A DNA stretch of 64,000 nt from Candidatus Saccharimonadota bacterium. Its GTDB lineage: Bacteria > Patescibacteriota > Saccharimonadia > Saccharimonadales > Saccharimonadaceae. Within the stretch, counting starts at the first letter, position 1. Every line of letters starts with the position of its first letter. Positions 53,587 through 60,440 of this stretch are shown here, piece by piece. Position numbers and translations under genes: made by a program. The notes under the pieces are model-generated. The model saw nothing but the letters and a program-made list of their open reading frames with translations, did not search any database and was not told where the DNA came from. The stretch lies in assembly GCA_017515105.1 (NCBI GenBank), contig JAFWHO010000001.1:124001-188000 (forward strand), in the 5' to 3' direction.

Positions 53587-53980
53587 AATAATTATGCCGG
53601 CAGTGCTATTACTTGCAAGTCTAGCATCGTTTTGCCCTGTCGCACCTACTCTTGCAGCAAAAGAACCAAACAGCAACGTCTGCAACCTTGATGTGCCGAA
53701 GTCCGTTAAAGAAGCAGCTGGCTGCAACAATAACGCAGACAAGGTACCCGGCATAGTCATTGGTATTATCAACGCCGTCATCAGTGTCCTCGGCTTAGTA
53801 GCCGTAGTGTTTATCATTATCGGCGGCATTTCTTACATGACTTCCTCTGGCGAAGCTGCTAAAGTTGAAAAAGCCCGGAAAACTATTCTCTATGCCGTTA
53901 TCGGTCTCGCCATCTGCGTCCTCGCTTTCGCCATAGTCAACTTCGCAGTTGGGATCATTAATAGCCCACCAACCAGTTAA
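53567..53980 (+). CDS. VirB2/TrbC-like pilin
   Basis: 137 aa. Signal peptide (KIIMPAVLLLASLASFCPVAPTLAA), a short cysteine-containing extracellular segment, and one two-helix module: VIGIINAVISVLGLVAVVFIIIGG, then ISYMTSSGEAAKVEKARK, then TILYAVIGLAICVLAFAIVNF. The G-x-Y-M-T/S-S-G-E/D motif between the helices is the typical TrbC/VirB2 loop in CPR genomes. AAGGAGG precedes the ATG. It is translationally linked to the two-module pilin and shares a 77-bp near-identical stretch with it. Confidence 0.85.
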   Translation: MSKKLLKIIMPAVLLLASLASFCPVAPTLAAKEPNSNVCNLDVPKSVKEAAGCNNNADKVPGIVIGIINAVISVLGLVAVVFIIIGGISYMTSSGEAAKVEKARKTILYAVIGLAICVLAFAIVNFAVGIINSPPTS

Positions 53981-54005
53981 TAATCATAAAAATAAGGATG
54001 AGCAC

Positions 54006-54034
54006 TTGCTAATTTTCAAAAATCGCATTATAAT
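54006..54034 (+). promoter_or_regulatory. Promoter of the third pilin gene
   Basis: TTGCTA, 17-bp spacer, TATAAT. It gives the 54062 gene its own transcription start. Confidence 0.7.
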
Positions 54035-54061
54035 ATAACCAAACTTAAATAAAGGAACAAA

Positions 54062-54373
54062 ATGAAAGATATAGTATCAAAATTCGCCGCATACACTTCT
54101 GGTGAACACAAAGTAAATACTTTTGGAAACGAAAAACCTCTAAACGAAACTATAGTTAACATCATTAATGCAGTTATTGGCGTGCTTGGTCTCGCTGCAG
54201 TAGTAATTATCATCATCGGTGGTATCAACTATATGATGTCTTCTGGCGAAGCTACGAAAGTCAAAAAGGCTAGAGATACTATATTATATGGTGTAATTGG
54301 TCTTGTCATTTGTGTCCTTGCCTTTGCTATTGTCAACTTCGTAATCGTAAACATTCTTAAAAGCGGTCAATAG
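54062..54373 (+). CDS. VirB2/TrbC-like pilin without signal peptide
   Basis: 103 aa. One module: IINAVIGVLGLAAVVIIIIGG, INYMMSSGEATKVKKARD, TILYGVIGLVICVLAFAIVNF. Unlike its neighbours it has a hydrophilic 33-residue N-terminus and no cleavable signal. It may insert by the first helix or need another route; it may also be an adapted subunit of a different pilus. AAAGGAAC precedes the ATG, and it has its own promoter and terminator. Confidence 0.8.
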   Translation: MKDIVSKFAAYTSGEHKVNTFGNEKPLNETIVNIINAVIGVLGLAAVVIIIIGGINYMMSSGEATKVKKARDTILYGVIGLVICVLAFAIVNFVIVNILKSGQ

Positions 54374-54375
54374 CC

Positions 54376-54401
54376 AAAACGCCCCATCAGGGGCGTTTTT
54401 C
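54376..54401 (+). terminator. Rho-independent terminator
   Basis: AAAACGCCCC / GGGGCGTTTTT around ATCA. Confidence 0.9.
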
Positions 54402-54447
54402 TTGTTACTATCAATAACACCAAGATACTTCTTAAAATTTTTGCATC

Positions 54448-54476
54448 AAAAAACCCTTCAATTACGAAGGGTTTTT
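54448..54476 (-). terminator. Rho-independent terminator of the Hsp20 gene
   Basis: AAAAAACCCTTC / GAAGGGTTTTT around AATTAC, U-tract on the minus strand. Confidence 0.85.
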
Positions 54477-54477
54477 C

Positions 54478-54990
54478 TTACTGAATAGCGATTTTCTTTG
54501 GTTGCTCAGTCTTTTCCTTTTCGAAAGTAATCGTAAGGACACCGTCTTTTAGCTCAGCCTTTACACTGTTCTCGTCTTCGCGTACCTGTACTGGAAGAGC
54601 AATCGTTCTCGAAAACTCACCCCAATAACATTCCTGAATATGCCATCTAGTAGTTTGCTCGTCCTCACCCCCTGACAAAACACCGGAAATAGTCAAAATA
54701 TTGTCAGAAATACTGACATCGAGATCTGATTTTGAGATGCCAGCGGTCCTAGCTTTTACTACTAATTTATCGGCGGTTTCATAGACATCTACAGCTAGTT
54801 GTCCTGGGAAATCGTCGGTATTGTCCCACTCATCTTCTACTGATTCGCCGAGTTCATCTTGAGGGATTTCTTCCTCAATGATCGCAGTCTCCTCGGTCTC
54901 AACTGGAGCCACTAGCTCCTCATCATTGCCAAGGAAAGCCGCAGCGAGGTCATCCTCCATCAGCAAATCGTCACTATTTGTACGAGCCAT
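54478..54990 (-). CDS. Small heat-shock protein (Hsp20/alpha-crystallin)
   Basis: 170 aa. An acidic N-terminal arm of about 65 residues precedes the alpha-crystallin domain: LAVDVYETADKLVVKARTAG, LDVSISDNILTISG, FSRTIALPVQV and AELKDGVLTITFEK, with the A/G-x-L motif as DGVLTI. A short tail has KIAIQ, resembling the I-x-I/V assembly motif. It acts as an ATP-independent holdase. No CIRCE is found upstream, so it is not in the HrcA group. Divergent from comF. Confidence 0.88.
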   Translation of the reverse strand: MARTNSDDLLMEDDLAAAFLGNDEELVAPVETEETAIIEEEIPQDELGESVEDEWDNTDDFPGQLAVDVYETADKLVVKARTAGISKSDLDVSISDNILTISGVLSGGEDEQTTRWHIQECYWGEFSRTIALPVQVREDENSVKAELKDGVLTITFEKEKTEQPKKIAIQ

Positions 54991-55055
54991 ATTTCCTCCA
55001 CTTATATTGTTATGCTTGTATTTTATATCATATTCGTAGTAAAATCAAGCAAATC

Positions 55056-55766
55056 ATGCCAATTAATGTAAATAATACAACATTCGCTAGCATTTTGGAT
55101 CTTCTCTCGCCTCACTCTTGTAGGGGTTGTGGCCGTATCGGTGACGCTCTTTGTGATCATTGTAAAAAATACATTCTAGACCACCACCAAAATCTTTGTC
55201 CAATTTGCAAAAACACAAACGCTAGCGGCACTTGTCCCCATTGCAACAAAGTCAAGTCGCACGATCCCCTACCGCCCACTTTTATCCTTGGCGAACGCTC
55301 CGATCTCCTCGCCGCGCTCATTCACGACTACAAATACAAATCTGTCCGCCCCCTAGCTCACCATCTCGCTGATATGATAGACCAAATCCTCCCGCCCTTC
55401 ACTGGCCCCACTTTTATTGTTCCCTTGCCAACAATTCACCGCCACGTCCGCGAGAGAGGGTTCGACCATACTCTACTAATAGCCAGGCACTTAGCAAGAA
55501 AACGCCCCAATTTCTCAGTGCAGAAAGCTCTCATAAGGACCGACTCCAAAGTCCAAGTCGGCTCAAACATGAGAGACCGTAAAGCTCAAGCAAACTCCGC
55601 CTACGAAATAAATCATAAAGCTAAGCTAGACCCTCTAGCAAACTATATCCTCTTAGACGATGTCTGGACCACAGGCGCCAGCCTAAAAGCGGCAACCAAA
55701 AAACTCCGCAGTTGCGGAGTTTCCAAAACTACTTTATCAATTCTCGCTCTAAGCCGTCTCGATTAG
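55056..55766 (+). CDS. comF: ComF-family phosphoribosyltransferase-like protein
   Basis: 236 aa from the ATG at 55056. The N-terminal zinc-binding part has four CxxC pairs (CRGCG, CDHC, CPICK, CPHC). FILGERSDLLAALIHDYKYK follows, then the phosphoribosyltransferase fold: RERGFDHTLLIARHLA and the PRPP loop YILLDDVWTTGASLKAA. ComF is needed for DNA uptake in transformable bacteria, and the family is usually found with competence or pilus genes. It overlaps the convergent pilin gene by 18 bp. An ORF extension upstream to 54978 is rejected: it would overlap the Hsp20 start. Confidence 0.9.
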   Translation: MPINVNNTTFASILDLLSPHSCRGCGRIGDALCDHCKKYILDHHQNLCPICKNTNASGTCPHCNKVKSHDPLPPTFILGERSDLLAALIHDYKYKSVRPLAHHLADMIDQILPPFTGPTFIVPLPTIHRHVRERGFDHTLLIARHLARKRPNFSVQKALIRTDSKVQVGSNMRDRKAQANSAYEINHKAKLDPLANYILLDDVWTTGASLKAATKKLRSCGVSKTTLSILALSRLD

Positions 55767-56171
55767 ATAAGAGGTTTGCGCCTGTTCACCTGCAGACTTC
55801 GAACTCGGTAGTGCCGAAATTACAAAGTTCACGATTGCAAACGCTAGAAACGCAATAATAAGACCAATAATCGCATAGAGAACAGTATTTTTCGCATCGG
55901 TTACTTTCTTAGAGTCGCCACCAGATACAACATATTTAATACCACCAATAATTAGCATAATAACAGCAATAATACCTACGATATAAAGCACAGTGTTCGT
56001 AACTTGCTTAAACACACCAGTATCACCGAAAAGATCTTCTGGACATCCATCACAGCGTGCGGCTTCTGCGCCCTCTTGTAAAGTCATAGCAGAAACGCTA
56101 GGCATTAATACTAACCCAACCATCCCCGCAATTAATAATACTGGTAATATTACTTTTAGCATCTTTTTCAT
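55749..56171 (-). CDS. VirB2/TrbC-like pilin (fourth gene)
   Basis: 140 aa. Signal peptide (KVILPVLLIAGMVGLVLMPSVSA), a CxxC-containing extracellular segment (ARCDGCPEDLFG) and one two-helix module: VLYIVGIIAVIMLIIGG, IKYVVSGGDSKKVTDAKN, TVLYAIIGLIIAFLAFAIVNF. It is transcribed opposite to the other three from a GGTATAAT promoter just upstream, so it is probably regulated separately. Subunit of a T4SS-like pilus. Confidence 0.85.
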   Translation of the reverse strand: MKKMLKVILPVLLIAGMVGLVLMPSVSAMTLQEGAEAARCDGCPEDLFGDTGVFKQVTNTVLYIVGIIAVIMLIIGGIKYVVSGGDSKKVTDAKNTVLYAIIGLIIAFLAFAIVNFVISALPSSKSAGEQAQTSYLIETA

Positions 56172-56274
56172 ACCCTCATTATACCATATTTTGAAAAAGT
56201 GTAAATCCTAAAAATGGGAGGTACATAATCTCGCCACTCCTCAAGCGCCCAAAAAAAAAGAGCTCGCCAGAGCT

Positions 56275-56404
56275 TGGCGGAGGGTGGGAGATTCGCACCG
56301 AAGGTACGAATCGACCATAAAAAAAGGCCCTTCAGGGCTTGGCGGAGGGTGGGAGATTCGCACCGAAGGTACGAATCGACCATAAAAAAAGGCCCTTCAG
56401 GGCT
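56275..56404. repeat. Two extra 65-bp copies of the tRNA-Ser 3' end plus terminator
   Basis: TGGCGGAGGGTGGGAGATTCG occurs at 56275, 56340 and 56405, exactly 65 bp apart; the third is the real tRNA-Ser 3' end. Read on the minus strand, each copy gives the last 21 nt of the tRNA including CCA and then a hairpin with a U-tract: GCCCTGAAGGGCC plus T7 twice, then GCTCTGGCGAGC plus T-run. Units one and two are essentially identical and also carry a small ATTCGCACC / GGTACGAAT hairpin. Confidence 0.9.
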
Positions 56405-56497
56405 TGGCGGAGGGTGGGAGATTCGAACTCCCGCTCCAGATCACTCCAGACTAACGATTTAGCAAACCGTCCCCTTCAGCCACTTGGGTAACCCTCC
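56405..56497 (-). tRNA. tRNA-Ser (anticodon GCT)
   Basis: 93 nt with encoded CCA. Acceptor GGAGGGT / ACCCTCC, long variable arm typical of tRNA-Ser, anticodon stem-loop CGGTTTGCTAAATCG with anticodon GCT, and T arm GGGAGTTCGAATCTCCC. Three tandem terminator-like units follow its 3' end. Confidence 0.95.
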
Positions 56498-56545
56498 ATT
56501 CACACTATTCTACCACATTTTATGCATTTATGATACAATGAAATC

Positions 56546-57013
56546 ATGGCAAAAGCATTAAAGGATATCTCTTGGCAAGCCGAAGAATACATCGTTCGCG
56601 ACCGCAGCGCATGGTGGTACGTTGGCCTATTTGTCATTTCAGCCGGCCTCTGCGTTCTTTCAGTTTTCCTAGGTTGGTGGACTTTTCTTATTTTAATCAT
56701 CCTCAGCGTCATTGTAATTCTTGTTTCAATCTTCCGCCCACCCCGTAAAATCAATTACAAACTAGACAACGAAGGTCTCACCGAAGGTACAACTCTACAT
56801 AAGTTTGCCGACTTCAAAGCTTTCGGCATCCTCAAAGAAGACGAATACTTCTCTGCTGTTCTTATCCCCAAGAAACGTTTCGGTCTCAGCACTAAAGTCT
56901 ACTTCAGCGAAGGCAACGGCGAACAAATCGTAGACATCCTAGGCAACCACTTACCGATGGAAGAAGTCAAGTTAGATTTCCTGGATAAAATCGTAAATTT
57001 CTTGCGCATTTAG
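56546..57013 (+). CDS. Hypothetical membrane protein
   Basis: 155 aa. A short cytosolic N-terminus precedes two membrane helices (about 23-40 and 45-62; LFVISAGLCVLSVFLGWW, FLILIILSVIVILVSIF). A soluble beta-rich domain follows (INYKLDNEGLTEG, FADFKAFGILKEDEYFSAV) that resembles a PH-like fold. No named family. The promoter is ATGATACAAT about 8 bases before the ATG, so initiation is nearly leaderless. Confidence 0.6.
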   Translation: MAKALKDISWQAEEYIVRDRSAWWYVGLFVISAGLCVLSVFLGWWTFLILIILSVIVILVSIFRPPRKINYKLDNEGLTEGTTLHKFADFKAFGILKEDEYFSAVLIPKKRFGLSTKVYFSEGNGEQIVDILGNHLPMEEVKLDFLDKIVNFLRI

Positions 57014-57062
57014 AAATCTGTGCTATAATTAACATAAGTATTAATATTAAAAGGTGGGCAAA

Positions 57063-57665
57063 ATGGACCAAAATCAACCAACAGTAGACAACAATCTGCA
57101 AAAAGCAATCGACGACATTACAAACAACACTAACATAGACCCTGTTTTTTCAGACCCAGTAGCTGCTCCATCTTCTGTACCAGAAGGTGACACCGGCGAA
57201 CTAGGTGAACCAGTCGGGCCATTCCCAGAAGCAACGCTCGAAGTCGTCGCCCCCGCTGAGGAAACGATTGCTCCAATCGATGCAGTCAATATCCCAGATT
57301 TGAATGCTCCTGCCCCCGCTCCTGCCCCAGAACCGGCTCCAGTTGAAATGGCTATGCCGCCAGCCCCTGAACTAGCTCCTACCCCCGCTCCAATCATCGA
57401 AGCCCCAGTCGAAACTAAGGAACCAGAACCAGCTTCTCTTAACATGCATCAAATCAAAGAAGCCGCGCTTCGCGATTTACTTCCTCTCCTCGACAGGCTA
57501 GACATGAATGCTTCCCAAAAATTCGGCATTTATCGCGATGTATTCGAAGATTTGCGCGATTACACTATTTTGGAACCCGCCTACAAAGCCGCCAAAGATA
57601 TCTCTGACGACACCGAACGCGCTAATGCGCTTCTCTACCTCATCGAATCTATCGACAAGATGTAA
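57063..57665 (+). CDS. Hypothetical protein with Pro/Ala-rich linker and helical C-domain
   Basis: 200 aa from the ATG at 57063 (AAAAGG upstream). Residues 1-115 are P/A/E-rich and disordered (APAPAPEPAPVEMAMPPAP). The last 75 residues (HQIKEAALRDLLPLLDRLD onward to LYLIESIDKM) form a compact helical domain. No signal or membrane segment. Not recognised; the C-domain looks conserved rather than random. TGTGCTATAAT gives a promoter near 57012-57022, and a strong terminator follows. Confidence 0.55.
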   Translation: MDQNQPTVDNNLQKAIDDITNNTNIDPVFSDPVAAPSSVPEGDTGELGEPVGPFPEATLEVVAPAEETIAPIDAVNIPDLNAPAPAPAPEPAPVEMAMPPAPELAPTPAPIIEAPVETKEPEPASLNMHQIKEAALRDLLPLLDRLDMNASQKFGIYRDVFEDLRDYTILEPAYKAAKDISDDTERANALLYLIESIDKM

Positions 57666-57675
57666 GCAACAAAAC

Positions 57676-57708
57676 AAAAAACCTCCGACTTCATTCGGAG
57701 GTTTTTTA
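57676..57708 (+). terminator. Rho-independent terminator
   Basis: AAAAAACCTCCG / CGGAGGTTTTTT with loop ACTTCATT. Confidence 0.9.
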
Positions 57709-57775
57709 ACCATAATCTTTTGGATTATTGCTAAAAGATTTGATATAATAAATTTATAATAAATGTGGAGGAAAA

Positions 57776-58405
57776 ATGGATAATCATAACGAGCAGCCAA
57801 CAGTCAGCCAGGCAAAAGCACCTAAGAAAAAAGGTAACAATAAAAATCTAATCATAACTATTGTCACCATCGTAGTGCTCTGTATTATTGCCGGAGTAAT
57901 AGCATTCGTAATCATAAATAATAATAAGAATAATATCGGTGGCGAAGGAGATGATTCTCAAGGTCAACGCTTAAGCGAAGAAGAGAGAAAAGAAACCGAA
58001 GATACCCTGAAGCAATATGCTGAAGTCACCATCGAGGGCTACAAAGATATTGATAACCCTGACACCGAAAAAAACAAAGCCGTTGTCGTCAAAGTTAAAA
58101 ACATCTCCAAAGAGACAACTTCCATCGCTGCGACTATCGGTGCATATGACAGAGATGGCAATCTTCTCGAGACATCCTCAACCTACGCCGAAGGTCTTGA
58201 ACCAGATCAATTTGTGATCTTTGATACCTTTATCTACACAGAGTTAACCGAAGATCAGCTCAATTCCGCCACATTCAAAGTCTTTACCGCCAAAACCTAC
58301 ACAGCTGAAGGCTTAGTAGAAGAAACTGGTGAAGGAACCGAAGAGCCAGCCGAAGAGCAAGCCCCAGCAGAATCCGAGCCCACCGAAACAAACGAAAACC
58401 AATAA
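57776..58405 (+). CDS. Hypothetical membrane-anchored extracellular protein
   Basis: 209 aa. A basic N-terminus with one membrane helix (NLIITIVTIVVLCIIAGVIAFVII, residues about 24-47), a beta-rich external domain (KAVVVKVKNISKETTSIAAT, IGAYDRDGNLLETSSTYAEG) and an acidic E/P-rich tail. The domain layout resembles FxLYD-type domains of Gram-positive surface proteins; this is tentative. GTGGAGG precedes the ATG, and a TTTGATATAAT promoter lies about 30 bp upstream. Confidence 0.6.
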   Translation: MDNHNEQPTVSQAKAPKKKGNNKNLIITIVTIVVLCIIAGVIAFVIINNNKNNIGGEGDDSQGQRLSEEERKETEDTLKQYAEVTIEGYKDIDNPDTEKNKAVVVKVKNISKETTSIAATIGAYDRDGNLLETSSTYAEGLEPDQFVIFDTFIYTELTEDQLNSATFKVFTAKTYTAEGLVEETGEGTEEPAEEQAPAESEPTETNENQ

Positions 58406-58411
58406 TAAACC

Positions 58412-58446
58412 ATTAAAAAATGAGACCTCACGGCCTCATTTTTTAA
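58412..58446. terminator. Bidirectional terminator between hypothetical gene and groEL
   Basis: ATTAAAAAATGAG / CTCATTTTTTAAT around ACCTCACGGC. Confidence 0.8.
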
Positions 58447-58451
58447 TGCAT

Positions 58452-60071
58452 CTAGTACATTCCTCCCATATCGCCACCGCCGACAGTTGGCTTCTCTTCT
58501 GGAATTTCACAAATTAAAGCACCCATCGTAATTGCCGTCGCCGCTATCGAAGTAGCATTCTTAACCGCTTCCTTTGTTACCTTAGCCGGGTCAATCACAC
58601 CTGCCTTTTTAAGGTCTACCAAGCCCTTCTCCGGCGTCATTACGTTAACTCCGAATCCAACCTTCGCATTCTCAACCTCAGCGAGCAAAGCCTGCGCATT
58701 TAGTCCTGCGTTCTCCATGATGTGTACAAATGGTGCCTTAAGGGCGTCACGCACAATCCTAGCACCTGCATCTTCTGCGTCTAGCTTGCTAGCGAGATTC
58801 ACCAAAGTAACGCCACCACCGGTTACAATTCCCTCAGCTAGCGCTGCCTTAGTTGCAGCCACCGCATCGTCCACGCGGAATTTCTTTTCGTCGATCTCAG
58901 TTTCAGTCGCCCCACCTACCTTAATCACGGCTACCTTGCCAGATAGAGCCGCCGCTCTCTTCTCGAACTCTTCACGCTCATAATCGCTTCTAGCATTTCC
59001 AGCAAACGTATGAATCAGTGCAATCCTATCAGCCACCGCCTTCTTGTCGCCAGCGCCCTTAATGATAGTCGTTGAATCTTTCTCGGCAATAACTTTATTT
59101 GCGGTGCCAAGCACCTCAAGCCCCACTTCCTCTAGTTTCAGTCCCTTGTCAGCCGACACCAAAGTCGCATCCGTCAAAATAGCGATGTCTTCCATAATTT
59201 CTTTTCGTCTATCACCAAACGAAGGAGCCTTAAGCACCAAAGAGTTAAACACACCCTTAAGCTTGTTGAGGACGAGCAGGCTCAATGCCTCACCTTCAAC
59301 TTCCTCAGCAATAATTACTAGATCCTTCTTTCCAGTCTGAGCTACTTTCTCAAGCAAAGGCAAAATATCATTCGCTGCCGAAATCTTCTTATCGGTTACC
59401 AAGATTAGTGGCTTCTCAAACACCGCCTCTTGCCTATTTACGTCTGTCACAAAGAATGGTGAAGAGTATCCCTTATCATATGAGAACCCTTCCACAATTT
59501 CCTGCTCCATTTCAAGCCCCTGACCAGCTTCTACTGTCACTACGCCATCTTTGCCGATCTTTGAAATTACCTCAGCAATTAGCTTACCAATTTCATTATC
59601 ACCAGCTGAAATAGTTGCAACTTCTGCCACCTTCGAAGAATCCCCCTCAATCTTCTCAGAAACTTTATCGATCCCAGCTACAATATCCGCGCCAGCTTTT
59701 TCGATCCCACGGCGAAGTTCCATCGGATTCATCCCTGCCGCAATCAACTTATTTGCTTCATTCAAAATATTATAGGTCAACACCGTCACAGTAGTAGTAC
59801 CATCACCCGCAACCTTATTAAGCTTCTGTGCAGCCGTCTTGATTAATTTCGCCCCCACAGCTTCACCGAGAGTCTCATCCTTATTTGGAAGCTCCACCGC
59901 TTCAGCCACAGTTACGCCGTCGTGAGTGATCACTGGTGAACCATATTCTTTCTCAATAATCACATTTTTACCCTTAGGGCCAAATGTCACTTTCACTGCA
60001 TCGTATAATTGTTTTGCGCCAGATAGCACCTTCTCACGCGCTTCTGCTTCATAATAAATCTTCTTTGCCAT
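58452..60071 (-). CDS. groEL: Chaperonin GroEL
   Basis: 539 aa. Typical features: KVTFGPKGKNV near the N-terminus, the ATP site GDGTTTVTVL, apical domain with EQEIVEGFSYDKGY, DDAVAATKAALAEGIVTGGG, and the glycine/methionine-rich tail GGGDMGGMY. The 14-mer folds proteins in its cavity with GroES. It is 20 bp downstream of groES and shares its CIRCE-controlled promoter. AAGGAGAAAAAATG supplies the start. Confidence 0.98.
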   Translation of the reverse strand: MAKKIYYEAEAREKVLSGAKQLYDAVKVTFGPKGKNVIIEKEYGSPVITHDGVTVAEAVELPNKDETLGEAVGAKLIKTAAQKLNKVAGDGTTTVTVLTYNILNEANKLIAAGMNPMELRRGIEKAGADIVAGIDKVSEKIEGDSSKVAEVATISAGDNEIGKLIAEVISKIGKDGVVTVEAGQGLEMEQEIVEGFSYDKGYSSPFFVTDVNRQEAVFEKPLILVTDKKISAANDILPLLEKVAQTGKKDLVIIAEEVEGEALSLLVLNKLKGVFNSLVLKAPSFGDRRKEIMEDIAILTDATLVSADKGLKLEEVGLEVLGTANKVIAEKDSTTIIKGAGDKKAVADRIALIHTFAGNARSDYEREEFEKRAAALSGKVAVIKVGGATETEIDEKKFRVDDAVAATKAALAEGIVTGGGVTLVNLASKLDAEDAGARIVRDALKAPFVHIMENAGLNAQALLAEVENAKVGFGVNVMTPEKGLVDLKKAGVIDPAKVTKEAVKNATSIAATAITMGALICEIPEEKPTVGGGDMGGMY

Positions 60072-60090
60072 TTTTTCTCCTTCTTATCTG

Positions 60091-60345
60091 CTACATCGTA
60101 GCCAAAATATCTTCTTCTTTCAAAATAATATATTCTTTGTCGTCAATCTTAAGATCAGTAGTTGAGTACTCTTTGTAAACGATCTTGTCGCCCTTCTTTA
60201 CGGCCTTAACTTCAGGACCTACCGACTCTACCACTGCATATGCCGGTTTCTCTTTTGCCTCACCAAGTAGTATTCCGGATTTAGTCTTTTCTAGCGGTTT
60301 CTCCACTACCGCTACTACGCGATCTTTTAACGGTTTTAGTGTCAT
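60091..60345 (-). CDS. groES: Co-chaperonin GroES
   Basis: 84 aa, about ten residues shorter than most GroES. LKPLKDRVVAVVEKPLEKTK is the N-terminal signature; the mobile loop (EKTKSGILLGEA) and VKKGDKIVYKEY match the family. The shortening falls in the roof/loop region between VESVGPEVKAV and the end. It caps GroEL. First gene of the groESL operon; the -10 TATAAT (complement of 60387-60392) and a CIRCE site lie upstream. Confidence 0.95.
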   Translation of the reverse strand: MTLKPLKDRVVAVVEKPLEKTKSGILLGEAKEKPAYAVVESVGPEVKAVKKGDKIVYKEYSTTDLKIDDKEYIILKEEDILATM

Positions 60346-60401
60346 TTTTCTCCTTTCAGGGCCTAAATAACCCTCTTTCTACCCCAATTATAGCACAAAA
60401 A

Positions 60402-60428
60402 TTGGCACTGTAAACCCCCGAGTGCCAA
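60402..60428 (-). promoter_or_regulatory. CIRCE operator of groESL
   Basis: TTGGCACTG, nine bases, GAGTGCCAA (plus-strand reading): a perfect inverted repeat apart from one arm-end mismatch, lying 10 bp upstream of the -10 as at dnaJ. Confidence 0.88.
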
Positions 60429-60440
60429 TTATTGTTTTTA

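Noticed and set aside
56275-56404. 65-bp repeats as a CRISPR or origin iteron array
   Set aside because: Each unit is a tRNA 3' end plus terminator; units are contiguous and include the functional tRNA end.
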